A DNA stretch of 64,000 nucleotides from Holophagales bacterium (lineage in GTDB: Bacteria; Acidobacteriota; Thermoanaerobaculia; Multivoradales; JAGPDF01): the NCBI GenBank assembly GCA_016699405.1, contig CP064972.1:2573501-2637500 (forward strand), read 5' to 3'. Positions 44,759 through 55,015 of the stretch are shown here, piece by piece. The notes beneath the pieces are model-generated. The model saw nothing but the letters and a program-made list of their open reading frames with translations, searched no databases and was not told the DNA's origin. How positions within the stretch are numbered: the stretch's first letter is position 1; each line of letters starts with the position of its first letter. The translations under genes and the position numbers were made by a program.

Positions 44759-45688
44759 ATGGGACGACGTCTCCGGTTCATTCCGCCGGGGGGTGCCCTC
44801 GTCGAGGTCACCTCCCGCACGATTCAGTCGCGGTTCCTGTTGCGGCCTTCGGCCGGGCTGCGGGAAATCACCCTCGGCGTTCTCGGCCGTGCTCAGCGCC
44901 GATACGAGGTGGCGATCGTCGCGTTCGTCTTCCTCTCGAATCACTACCACCTGCTGGTCTGGGTGCGCGATGCCGAGCAACTCGCCCGCTTCGTCGGCTT
45001 TCTCAACTCGAATCTCGCTCGCGAGATCGGGCGACTGCATGGATGGCGAGAGAAGGTCTGGGGTAGGCGATACCAGCCGGTCCTGGTGAGCGACGAGCCC
45101 GCCGCGCAGATCGAGAGAGTGCACTACCTCTTTCGACAAGGGATCAAGGAGGGCCTTGTTTCGGACCCGCTCGAGTGGCCCGGAGCGACCAGCCTCCCGG
45201 CGATGCTCGATGGGCGCTCGCTCACCGGAACGTGGTTCGACCGGACGGCGGAGTGTCTTGCGCGCAGGCGGGAGGCCGGCCCCTGCCGGCAGCGGTTTGT
45301 GTCGAAGGAGGTAGTCCGTCTCTCTCCGTTGCCGGCTTGGGCGCACTTGGCCGAGGGGGAGCGCAGGCGCCGGCTCGAGGACCTCCTCGAGCTCACAAGG
45401 TCGGAGGCTGCGTCGCGAATCCAGTCGACAGGCCGGAAAGCAGTGGGGCCTGAGGGGGTCGAGCGACTCGATCCCTGGGACATTCCGGCCGAGACTCGGA
45501 GAGGGCCAGCTCCACTCGTCCACGCGGCAAGCGGCGAAGCGCGAGCTGCGATTCGCGCGGCATATCGCTGCTTCGTCAGCGCCTATCGACGAGCCGCGGA
45601 TCTCTTGCGGTCCATTGGCGGTGCTCCGAGCTTCCCTGTCGGCAGCTTTCCGCCGGCAAGACCGTTCGTCCGTCCCGCGCCGGCCTGA
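44759..45688 (+). CDS. Y1/HUH transposase, REP-associated (RAYT-like)
   Basis: A 309-residue protein. The N-terminal two thirds carry the single-strand-DNA transposase fold: RLRFIPPGGALVEVTSRT, the HUH motif in FLSNHYHLLVWV, RFVGFLNSNLAREIGRLHGW and WGRRYQPVLVSDE followed by VHYLFRQGIKEGLV with a candidate nucleophile Tyr. The C-terminal third is a divergent basic extension. GGGAG lies close to the ATG. Upstream a doubled CCGAAGGTGC and the inverted pair GCCGAT/ATCGGC (44713-44733) may be its recognition repeats. Such enzymes act on dispersed hairpin repeats and are often single-copy chromosomal genes. Confidence 0.85.
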   Translation: MGRRLRFIPPGGALVEVTSRTIQSRFLLRPSAGLREITLGVLGRAQRRYEVAIVAFVFLSNHYHLLVWVRDAEQLARFVGFLNSNLAREIGRLHGWREKVWGRRYQPVLVSDEPAAQIERVHYLFRQGIKEGLVSDPLEWPGATSLPAMLDGRSLTGTWFDRTAECLARRREAGPCRQRFVSKEVVRLSPLPAWAHLAEGERRRRLEDLLELTRSEAASRIQSTGRKAVGPEGVERLDPWDIPAETRRGPAPLVHAASGEARAAIRAAYRCFVSAYRRAADLLRSIGGAPSFPVGSFPPARPFVRPAPA

Positions 45689-45976
45689 GGGGTCGAGGGG
45701 GACGGGAGCCCTCCAGCGCGATCGACAGGTCGGGACCGCAACCGTGGACACCACGGTGCGGATGGCTGCGGGCCCGCCGCTTGGATGGGCGTCGCTGTCG
45801 ATTCCCTGTGATTCGCAGAGGCGCTTGACGGGCACTCGAAGCGGTTCGGTCGGGGGCGGATCGAGGAGGGTGAGTGTGGTGGGCTGATCTCCTGTTGGGA
45901 GTCGGGCCGTCAGGCGGACGGATGCGCATGGCGTTTCGCGACGCCAGGAGGAAAATCGCGTGGCACCTTGGCGGGG
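45689..45976. other. Intergenic region after transposase gene
   Basis: About 290 bases between convergent genes. It contains two short perfect stems, CCGTGG-ACA-CCACGG near 45742-45757 and TGGCGT/ACGCCA (45929-45946). These could be transposase-associated hairpins or weak terminators. No credible reading frame. Confidence 0.4.
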
Positions 45977-47860
45977 TTAGCGGGCGGCGGCGATCAGGCG
46001 CTTGTTGGCCTGCACGAGAGGCTGCGTGGGGTTGATCGCCTCGGCCCGCAGGATGTAGCTCCAGGCCCGCTCGGGATCGTGTCTGCGGGTCAGGTGCACG
46101 TAGGCGAGGTTGTTCAGCGCCAGGATGTCGCGGCTGTTGAGCTCGACCGCCTTCTCGAAGGCGGCCAGCGCGGCATCGACCCGGTTGCGACTCATCTCCG
46201 CCAGGCCGAGGTTGTACCAGGCCGGAGCGTTCTTCGCATCGAGCTTCAGCGCGACCTCGAGCTCGGCGACGCTTTCGTCGAGCTTCCCGAAGCGGAAGAG
46301 GCCGAGCGCGTAGAAGACGTGCAACCGCGGATCCTCGGGCTTGAGCGCGGCAGCCTTCGACAGGTTCTCCAGCGCCTCCGTCTGTTCGCCGGCAAAGGCG
46401 CTCAGTCGGCCGAGATCGCGGTAGAGAACCACTTGGTGTCGGTTCTCGACGAGCAGACGGCGTAGTCCCTCGATCGCCTTGAAGGGGAACGTGCCCTCGA
46501 ACTGTCGCAGCCGCTGGAGCTCGCGGTAGACCTGGATCGAGCGCAGCGGCGAGGGGAAACGGAACGGATCGAGGTCGCGAGCGCCGAGCGAGCCGCCATC
46601 GGCGATGTAGCCGAGGCTGGCGAGCAGCCGGATGCTCTCCTGGTCGAGGTGGACGCTGCTCGCCGCCCGTGCGGCCGCCGCAGCGAGGCGGCCGCGCAGG
46701 TCGACCTCGAAGGCCTGGGCGCGCTCCGGCTCGTCGTCGACGAGGTTCCGCGTCTCTCCCGGGTCGCGACGCAGGTCGTAGAGCTCCCGGTCAGAGCTCA
46801 GGTAGAAGCTGTAGTTGCCGTCGCGCAGGGCGTGCACGGGCGATAGGTAGAAGTCCTCGTACGGAATCATTGCCTCGGAATAGACCGTGCGTCGGTCCGT
46901 CCGGGCAAGGGAAAGGCCTGGCAGGGAGGGGTCTGCTGGCAGGCCGAGCGCTTCGAGGATGGTGGGTGCCAGGTCGATGCTCTGGACCACGTGCGAGTAG
47001 CGACGGCCCGGCCTGCCGTAGATCGGATGCGACAGGATCAGCGGAACGTGCGTCGTGGCGGCGTAGCAGAAGAAGCCGTGCGTGTGTTCGCCGTGTTCGC
47101 GGAACGACTCGCCGTGGTCGGCGGTGACGACGACCAGCGTCCGCTCGGCCAGCCCGTGTGCTTCGAGGTAGCGGACGATGCGACCGATCTCGAGGTCCAT
47201 CGAGGCGATCTCGCCCAGGTACGGGTCGTCGGCGTAGGCATCGCGAAACGGCAACGGCGGGTCGTAGGGATAGTGCGCGTCGTAGAAGTGGACCCAGCCG
47301 AAGAATCGGCCCCTCCGTTCGGAGAGCCAGGCGAGGAAGAGGTCGGTCGTGGTGGCGGCGCGTCGCGTGACGATGTCGCGCTTCGACGCGTCGGGGTCAT
47401 AGTGAACGATCTTGTCCTCGTAGACGTCGAACCCGGCGTCGAGGCCGAAGCGGCGGTCGAGGATGAACGAGCTGACGAACGCCCCGGTAGCGAGACCGGC
47501 GTCGTGGAGTCGCTCGGCCAGGGTGCGCGCTTCGGGCGGCAGGGAGTAGGCGATGTTGTTGCGCACCCCGTGCTGGGTCGGGACGACTCCGCTCAGGATG
47601 CTGCTGTGGCTCGGCAGCGTGATCGGGGCGTGGGAGTAGGCGTTTTCGAACAGGTGACCACGGCGGGCCATCGCGTCGAGCGCCGGCGTCTGGACGCGGC
47701 GATTGCCATAGGCACCCAGCGCGTCGGCACGGGTCGTGTCGAGGGTGACGAGGATGACGTTGTCGAAAGTGCGGGCGGCTGGCGGCCTGCAGCCCGCGAG
47801 CCACAGCCCGGCAAGGGAGAGCGTCGCGACGCCGACGCGATGCCGCACGGCCTCGGTCAC
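45977..47860 (-). CDS. Sulfatase-like alkaline-phosphatase-superfamily lipoprotein with TPR tail
   Basis: A 627-residue protein with a lipobox (LAGLWLAGC). The catalytic domain (~30-400) has ILVTLDTTRADALG and VVVTADHGESFREHGEHTHG for metal binding. The nucleophile region is ITLPSHSSILSG: sulfatases need C/S-x-P-x-R, but here Thr stands at that place and the Arg is His, so it is more likely a phospho- or other esterase, or inactive. About three to four TPR units follow (AWYNLGLAEMSRNRVDAALAAFEKAVELN). The start is GTG and directly abuts the stop of the TPR gene, last in a tight operon. Expected location: periplasmic side of a membrane. Confidence 0.85.
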   Translation of the reverse strand: MTEAVRHRVGVATLSLAGLWLAGCRPPAARTFDNVILVTLDTTRADALGAYGNRRVQTPALDAMARRGHLFENAYSHAPITLPSHSSILSGVVPTQHGVRNNIAYSLPPEARTLAERLHDAGLATGAFVSSFILDRRFGLDAGFDVYEDKIVHYDPDASKRDIVTRRAATTTDLFLAWLSERRGRFFGWVHFYDAHYPYDPPLPFRDAYADDPYLGEIASMDLEIGRIVRYLEAHGLAERTLVVVTADHGESFREHGEHTHGFFCYAATTHVPLILSHPIYGRPGRRYSHVVQSIDLAPTILEALGLPADPSLPGLSLARTDRRTVYSEAMIPYEDFYLSPVHALRDGNYSFYLSSDRELYDLRRDPGETRNLVDDEPERAQAFEVDLRGRLAAAAARAASSVHLDQESIRLLASLGYIADGGSLGARDLDPFRFPSPLRSIQVYRELQRLRQFEGTFPFKAIEGLRRLLVENRHQVVLYRDLGRLSAFAGEQTEALENLSKAAALKPEDPRLHVFYALGLFRFGKLDESVAELEVALKLDAKNAPAWYNLGLAEMSRNRVDAALAAFEKAVELNSRDILALNNLAYVHLTRRHDPERAWSYILRAEAINPTQPLVQANKRLIAAAR

Positions 47861-48532
47861 TCAGTCCGCCGCGGTGTGGGCGACGAATCGCCGCAGGTCG
47901 GGGTTCTCGGCCAGGCTCGGCGAGCGGGTGAGCTCGTCGCGCGCCTCCGAGTAGCGGCCGAGCCGCGTCAGCACCACGACCATGACGTAGCGCAGGCTTG
48001 CCAGATCCGGCCGTTCGGCCATCTTCAGCCGAAGGGTCGAGACGACCTGTTCGGGTCGGGGCCCGTTCATTCCGAGGCCGTCGAGCAGGAGCTTCCAGTC
48101 CTCCCCGCGAAGGGGGCCCTGCTCGAGCGCTGCCAGCAGGAGATTCACGCCGCGCGCGCGTTGTTTCGCCTCGAGGTAGACACGGCCGAGGTTGGCCCGG
48201 ATGGTGGGGTACCCCGGATGGCGCGCCAGGATCCCTTCGCCGACGGCGATCGCCTCGTCGTGTCGGCCGGCGAAGCTCAGCAGGATCATGCGCGCTTCCT
48301 GGAACGTCGGTTGGTCGGGGAATCTCGCCGCCAGCAGCTCGACGAGCTCGGGAGCCTTCTGCAACTCGCCGAGCTCGAGGTAGAGCCGCAGGGTCGCGCT
48401 CCACCTCTCCGCCTCGACCTGGCCGGCGGCGATTTCGTGGCGGAGCCGGTCGCCATCGACGACCGGGTCGATCGGCCGCGAGTAGTAGGGCGGTCCGCTG
48501 GCGAGCAGCAGGAGGAGGGGAACGAAGGTCAT
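47861..48532 (-). CDS. Exported or membrane-anchored TPR protein
   Basis: A 223-residue protein. A short hydrophobic N-terminus (MTFVPLLLLLASG) is followed by helical repeats of TPR type: LYLELGELQKAPELVELLAARFPDQ, LSFAGRHDEAIAVGEGILARHPG, RANLGRVYLEAKQRARGVNLLLAAL and VVLTRLGRYSEARDELTRSP. The ATG overlaps the TGA of the Spy-like gene (ATGA) and the stop abuts the start of the sulfatase-like gene, so all three are one transcript. It probably scaffolds or organises the neighbouring enzyme; no catalytic motif is seen. Confidence 0.82.
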   Translation of the reverse strand: MTFVPLLLLLASGPPYYSRPIDPVVDGDRLRHEIAAGQVEAERWSATLRLYLELGELQKAPELVELLAARFPDQPTFQEARMILLSFAGRHDEAIAVGEGILARHPGYPTIRANLGRVYLEAKQRARGVNLLLAALEQGPLRGEDWKLLLDGLGMNGPRPEQVVSTLRLKMAERPDLASLRYVMVVVLTRLGRYSEARDELTRSPSLAENPDLRRFVAHTAAD

Positions 48533-49011
48533 TCCTCTTGGACCACGACGTGCCCCTCGCGGACCGGTACCGGCGAGAAGCGGAACCAGCGGGCAGTGAA
48601 GAATCCGGGGTGGGAGCGCTGGAGCGTCTGGATCTGCGCTGCGGTCAGGCGACCGCGAACCAAGAGGCGGGCCTCGAGGTTGGCCTGCTGCATCTTCTGG
48701 GTCAGCGGGGCGATCTCGTCGCGGTTGAAAGCGACCAACGCCTCGCGCGAGACGGCAGGGTCGAACATCATCCGGGTCTGCCGCTCGCGCGCGTCGCTCA
48801 GGCGCGTCTGGGCAAGCTGATAGCCGGTCTGCAGCGAGTCGAGCGCGGAGGAGAGCTCCTGCCGAAGGGCGGGGCTCAGTCCGAGCTCCGTGCAGAAGGC
48901 GTCGCGCTTCCACCAATTCTGGAGGGGAGTCGCCTCTCGAGGAGCAACCGGCGTCGTTTCGCTGCCGGCCAGGAGAGCCACCGAAACGGCAAGTGCAGCG
49001 AGGCCTGTCAT
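48529..49011 (-). CDS. Spy/CpxP-like periplasmic protein
   Basis: A 160-residue exported helical protein. A signal peptide (MTGLAALAVSVALLAGSET) precedes the Spy/heavy-metal-sensor-like core: CTELGLSPALRQELSSALDS, a long amphipathic helix, a segment rich in Met/Gln (LTQKMQQANLEARLL) and the closing LTAAQIQTLQ, a variant of the LTxxQ motif. Spy-like proteins are periplasmic chaperones or metal-stress modulators. First gene of the three-gene operon; a strong hairpin separates it from the IPTL-CTERM gene upstream. Confidence 0.78.
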   Translation of the reverse strand: MTGLAALAVSVALLAGSETTPVAPREATPLQNWWKRDAFCTELGLSPALRQELSSALDSLQTGYQLAQTRLSDARERQTRMMFDPAVSREALVAFNRDEIAPLTQKMQQANLEARLLVRGRLTAAQIQTLQRSHPGFFTARWFRFSPVPVREGHVVVQEE

Positions 49012-49033
49012 CTCGAACCACCGCGGAACCGGT

Positions 49034-49066
49034 CGGGCGGGTCGTGGCTCGGCACCGACCCGCCCG
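49034..49066 (-). terminator. GC-rich hairpin after the IPTL-CTERM gene
   Basis: CGGGCGGGTCG (49034-49044) pairs perfectly with CGACCCGCCCG (49056-49066), 11 bp with an 11-base loop. It lies between the stop at 49094 and the next start at 49011 on the minus strand. No T-run, so attenuation or RNA-end protection is as likely as termination. Confidence 0.55.
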
Positions 49067-49093
49067 GCGGATTCGTCGGACTTGCTTCGCCCG

Positions 49094-49870
49094 TCAGGCC
49101 CGTCTCCGCCGCAGCAGCAGGGCGCCGCCGGAAGCGAGGAGGAGAGCGAGGGCGGCCAGGCCGGCGAGGTTGAGCGTCGGGACCTCGATCACGCTCAGCC
49201 CGAGGTCATTGATCACCGCCGCCGAAACATCGAGGCTGATCGGGAGGATGACCCCGGTGCTCACCGGGATCGTGCCGATGAGGGTCTCGTTGCCGTCGAA
49301 GGCGCGCTCGGGATGGTCGAACGGTGCGCCGTTCTCGAAGTCCTCGGCGTCGTAGACGTCGAGGTGGGTGGCGCCGTTGTCGAAGAAGAGGGCGAGCCCT
49401 TCGAGCGTGTGGGTGTTCCCGTTCGAGACGAGGTTGATCTCGGCGAATCCGCTCGACGCGTCGTTGCCGGGGGCTGGGCGCTCCCGCGTGTCGAGCATGA
49501 AGGCCGACCAGACGGGCGACGGCTTGCCGGCGAGCGCCGAGACGTCGAAGGCGTAGATCGCCCGGATCTCGTTGACGAAGCCGGCGGATGGATAGTTGTA
49601 GGTGTTGCCGTACATCGAGTTCGTGCCGGCGTAGCTGTAGTCGACCTTGAACGGGTAGTAGCCGGTTCCGTAAAGCGCGCCCGAATAGTGGGAGACGAAG
49701 CCCCAGGTCGTCGGGGCGAGCCCGGTGCCGTCGCCCGCGTGCGCGATCGGGTGCCACGTTCCTCGTCCCGGAGTGTGATTTCTCGGGAATGGGCGGCGGG
49801 GTGCGGCGGAGACCGCTTGGGCAGCCAGGATCAGGACGGCGAGGGTTGTGGCTTGGATCGTGTTTCGCAT
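49094..49870 (-). CDS. Secreted protein with IPTL-CTERM sorting signal
   Basis: A 258-residue exported protein. Signal peptide (MRNTIQATTLAVLILAAQAVSAAP), then a beta-rich domain without recognised family (Gly/Tyr-rich SHYSGALYGTGYYPFKVDYSY, FDVSALAGKPSPVWSAFML, IPVSTGVILPISLDVSAAV), and a C-terminal tripartite tail: VPTLNLAG, a hydrophobic helix (LAALALLLASGGALLL) and RRRRA. That tail matches the IPTL variant of PEP-CTERM-like sorting signals, processed by an exosortase/rhombosortase-type system not seen in this window. AGGAGG ten bases upstream supports the ATG. Confidence 0.82.
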   Translation of the reverse strand: MRNTIQATTLAVLILAAQAVSAAPRRPFPRNHTPGRGTWHPIAHAGDGTGLAPTTWGFVSHYSGALYGTGYYPFKVDYSYAGTNSMYGNTYNYPSAGFVNEIRAIYAFDVSALAGKPSPVWSAFMLDTRERPAPGNDASSGFAEINLVSNGNTHTLEGLALFFDNGATHLDVYDAEDFENGAPFDHPERAFDGNETLIGTIPVSTGVILPISLDVSAAVINDLGLSVIEVPTLNLAGLAALALLLASGGALLLRRRRA

Positions 49871-49892
49871 CGGGTGGCGGCCTCCTGGAAGA

Positions 49893-49911
49893 GAATTAGA
49901 TTCGCTAATTC
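49893..49911. promoter_or_regulatory. AT-rich inverted repeat GAATTAG/CTAATTC
   Basis: A perfect 7-base inverted repeat with a 5-base spacer, the most AT-rich spot of the region, 22 bases upstream of the IPTL-CTERM start and inside its leader or promoter. It could be an operator. On the minus strand TAGAAT overlaps its edge as a possible -10. Confidence 0.4.
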
Positions 49912-49973
49912 TAGCAACAAAACGACAGACCAAATCGTCTTCTCGCGACGCGGTGAGCGGAGCCGGAGTCGAC

Positions 49974-51572
49974 TCAGTCGCTCTCGCGATGCTCGCCATA
50001 GATTCCCCGCAAGGTGTCGGCGATCTCGCCCAGTGTCAGCTCGGCGCGCACCGCGGCGAGGATCGTCGGCATCAGGTTGCCGTCCTCGCTGGCGGCGCGC
50101 GCGAGGGCTGCACGTGCGGTTTCGGCCCGCTCCCGGTGCCGCGCGTCGCGGAAAGCGCGCGTCCGCTCGGCTTGCGCCTGCTCGGCGGCGGGGTCGATGG
50201 TGAGGATCTCCGGCACCGGCTCGTGGTCGGTCTCGAAGCAGTTGACACCGACGACTTTGCGGTCTCCCGCCTCCACCGCGCGCTGCCAGGCGTAGGCCGA
50301 GTCGGCGATCTCCTTCTGGACGAAGCCCTGCTCGACGGCAGCGAGCGCGCCCCCCATCTCGTCGATCCGGCGGATGTAGTCGCGCGCGCCGGCGACGATC
50401 GCGTCGGTCAGCGACTCGACGAGGTAGGAGCCGCCAAGCGGGTCGGCGACGTCGGCGGCGCCGCTCTCGAAGCCGACGATCTGCTGGGTGCGGACGGCCA
50501 CCGTCGCCGCCGCCTCGGTGGGCAGACCGAGCGCTTCGTCGCGCGAGTTGGTGTGCAGCGACTGGGTGCCGCCGCAGGCGGCGGCGAAGGCCTGGAGCGC
50601 TACGCGGACGACGTTGTTCTCCGGCTGCTGGGCGGTGAGCGTCGAACCGGCCGTCTGAGTGTGGAAGCGCAACCAGCACGAGCGCTCGTCCTGCGGCGCG
50701 AAGCGTTCGCGCACCAGCTCGGCCCACAGCCGGCGAGCCGCCCGGTACTTGGCGACCTCCTCGAAGAAGTGGTTGTGCGCGTTGAAGAAAAAGGAGAGCT
50801 GCGGTGCGAAGTGATCGATCGAGATGCCGCGGGCAAGCACCTGCGAGACGTAGCAGAGCCCGTTGGCGAGCGTGAAGGCGACCTCCTGCACGGCGGTCGA
50901 GCCGGCCTCGCGGATGTGGTAGCCGGAGATCGAGATCGGGTTCCACTTCGGCACCGAGTCGGCGCAGAACTCGATGATGTCGGCCACCAGGCGGAGCGAG
51001 GGCTTCGGCGGGTAGATGTAGGTCCCGCGAGCCGCGTACTCCTTGAGGATGTCGTTCTGCACCGTGCCCGCGACCTTCTCCCAGGGCACGCCCTGCTCCT
51101 CGGCGATGACCAGGTACATGGCGAGCAGGGTGGAGGCGGTGGCGTTGATCGTCATCGAGGTCGAGACGCGGTCGAGCGGGATCCCCTCGAACAGGCGGCG
51201 CATGTCGGCGATCGAATCGACGGCGACGCCCACCCGGCCGACTTCGCCGCGCGCCATCGCGTGGTCGGAATCGAAGCCGATCTGGGTCGGCAGGTCGAAG
51301 GCGACGGAGAGACCGGTGGTCCCGCTCTGGAGCAGGTAGCGATAGCGCCGGTTGGACTCCTCGGCGCTGGCGTAGCCGGCGTACTGGCGCATCGTCCAGA
51401 GACGGCTGCGGTACATGTCGGGGTAGAGGCCGCGGGTGAACGGGAAGCGGCCGGGGCGCTCGGCGGGGATGCTCGCGAGGTTGTCGGGTCCGTAGGACGG
51501 GGCGAGCTCGATGCCGGAAGGGGTGCGACGGGGCGCCGGAGCGGCCCGATGGGGATCGGCGGACTTGCTCAT
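49974..51572 (-). CDS. Methylmalonyl-CoA mutase large-subunit catalytic domain
   Basis: A 532-residue adenosylcobalamin-dependent acyl-CoA mutase chain, interconverting methylmalonyl-CoA and succinyl-CoA (propionate metabolism), or a close relative acting on another acyl-CoA. It holds only the TIM-barrel part: FTRGLYPDMYRSRLWTMRQY, GLSVAFDLPTQIGFDSDH, SMTINATASTLLAMYLV, GTVQNDILKEYAARGTYIYPP, RFHTQTAGSTLTAQQPENN. The B12-binding domain is absent, as in two-chain mutases, and no such gene is in the window. YPDMYR has Asp where I would expect Thr or Ala, so substrate specificity is uncertain. TATAAT lies six bases before the ATG. Confidence 0.93.
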   Translation of the reverse strand: MSKSADPHRAAPAPRRTPSGIELAPSYGPDNLASIPAERPGRFPFTRGLYPDMYRSRLWTMRQYAGYASAEESNRRYRYLLQSGTTGLSVAFDLPTQIGFDSDHAMARGEVGRVGVAVDSIADMRRLFEGIPLDRVSTSMTINATASTLLAMYLVIAEEQGVPWEKVAGTVQNDILKEYAARGTYIYPPKPSLRLVADIIEFCADSVPKWNPISISGYHIREAGSTAVQEVAFTLANGLCYVSQVLARGISIDHFAPQLSFFFNAHNHFFEEVAKYRAARRLWAELVRERFAPQDERSCWLRFHTQTAGSTLTAQQPENNVVRVALQAFAAACGGTQSLHTNSRDEALGLPTEAAATVAVRTQQIVGFESGAADVADPLGGSYLVESLTDAIVAGARDYIRRIDEMGGALAAVEQGFVQKEIADSAYAWQRAVEAGDRKVVGVNCFETDHEPVPEILTIDPAAEQAQAERTRAFRDARHRERAETARAALARAASEDGNLMPTILAAVRAELTLGEIADTLRGIYGEHRESD

Positions 51573-51578
51573 GCCCGA

Positions 51579-51584
51579 ATTATA
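51579..51584 (-). promoter_or_regulatory. Perfect -10 TATAAT, 6 nt before ATG of mutase gene
   Basis: Minus strand CCTATAATTCGGGCATG. The consensus hexamer six bases from the start codon, with no ribosome binding site possible in between, is the clearest leaderless promoter in the window. Confidence 0.6.
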
Positions 51585-51688
51585 GGAATCGTCCGGGCCA
51601 GCGCCGCCGCCCGGAAAGGCAGGGGAGGCGTAGACTCCTAGCGATTGTGGCGGCCTCCACTCCGGGCCACTAGATGTTGCGGTTTCCC

Positions 51689-51717
51689 CTTGACAGCCCC
51701 GGCGGGGTGGCGTACGT
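51689..51717 (+). promoter_or_regulatory. Sigma-70 promoter of nrdJ
   Basis: TTGACA (51689-51694), 17-base spacer, TACGTT (51712-51717). The consensus -35 and ideal spacing make this a strong candidate, giving a leader of about 90 bases with AAGGAG before the ATG. I saw no NrdR box pair or cobalamin riboswitch. Confidence 0.6.
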
Positions 51718-51814
51718 TCTGCCAGCTTCAATATGAGCCACACGGCCCCTTCCGCCCGCCCGGAGCGTCGCCGGTGGTTTCTTCAAAACGCGCGAAACTG
51801 AAGGAGCGCAGGCA

Positions 51815-54598
<2,784 letters not shown>

Positions 54599-54682
54599 GA
54601 CGGAGACGGTGCGGACGGGGCGAGTGAACGCCGGAGCAGCGGGGGTCGCGCAGCGCGCGGCCGGCCGGTCGACTGGAGCGTC

Positions 54683-54714
54683 GAGGCCGGGGGGGCAGGT
54701 GCCTCTCCGGCCTC
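54683..54714 (+). terminator. Hairpin after nrdJ
   Basis: GAGGCCGG (54683-54690) pairs with CCGGCCTC (54707-54714), perfect 8 bp, with GGCAGGTGCC folding inside the loop. It is followed by TTGCGTT. Probable terminator 85 bases after the nrdJ stop. The rest of 54599-54832 shows nothing else. Confidence 0.5.
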
Positions 54715-54832
54715 TTGCGTTGGCGGATGCCTCGGCGTCCGCCGGAGTCCGGGGCGCAATGGAGCGCTCCGTCTAGAGCCGGTCCGCGGTGGACCGGCCG
54801 CTCCCGCGGCGCGGGGGCAGGGAGGCCAGGAG

Positions 54833-54910
54833 ATGGCGACCAAGAAGGCTGCGAAGAAGGCTGCGAAGAAGCCCGCGAAGAAGGCGGCCAAGAAGACCGC
54901 CAAGAAGTAA
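54833..54910 (+). CDS. 25-residue Lys/Ala-rich micro-protein (histone H1 tail-like)
   Basis: ATG at 54833 opens MATKKAAKKAAKKPAKKA and continues in the same AAKK pattern to a TAA at 54908-54910. Every second pair is KK, with one Pro and two Thr, like the DNA-binding tails of bacterial histone-H1-like proteins (HctA/HU C-termini). Here the tail stands alone. GGAGGCCAGGAG lies directly upstream as ribosome binding site and a strong rho-independent terminator follows within 25 bases, both arguing that it is a real, separately transcribed gene. Probable role: nucleoid or RNA binding by charge; not proven. Confidence 0.7.
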   Translation: MATKKAAKKAAKKPAKKAAKKTAKK

Positions 54911-54932
54911 GCCTCGCTGTCGCTGCACTGTC

Positions 54933-54983
54933 GAGCCGTGCCCGCGGGTCGCGATCGACCCGCGCGGTCGCGGCTCTTTTTTT
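54933..54983 (+). terminator. Strong rho-independent terminator
   Basis: Outer stem GAGCCG/CGGCTC and inner stem CGCGGGTCG/CGACCCGCG (loop CGAT), followed by seven T (54977-54983). The best terminator in the window; it ends the micro-protein transcript just before the thioredoxin gene. Confidence 0.9.
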
Positions 54984-55000
54984 GTCCTCTCCCGACACGG

Positions 55001-55006
55001 TAAGCT
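55001..55006 (+). promoter_or_regulatory. -10-like TAAGCT, 9 nt before ATG
   Basis: TAAGCT precedes the ATG at 55016 by nine bases, directly after the terminator. A promoter is needed here, and this is the only candidate hexamer. Confidence 0.4.
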
Positions 55007-55015
55007 CGCCGCCCG

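Noticed and set aside
45615..45887. 90-codon plus-strand frame after the transposase
   Set aside because: Overlaps the end of the transposase gene, has no ribosome binding site and reads as low-complexity sequence across hairpins.
51573..51814. Possible cobalamin riboswitch between the two B12-dependent enzymes (GGGCCACTAG looked like part of a B12 box)
   Set aside because: The candidate lies upstream of the TTGACA promoter, not in the leader; the rest of the B12-box consensus and the long conserved stems are missing.
54599..54832. Possible small genes between nrdJ and the Lys-rich micro-gene
   Set aside because: Only short GC-rich frames without ribosome binding sites; the visible hairpin is better explained as the nrdJ terminator.
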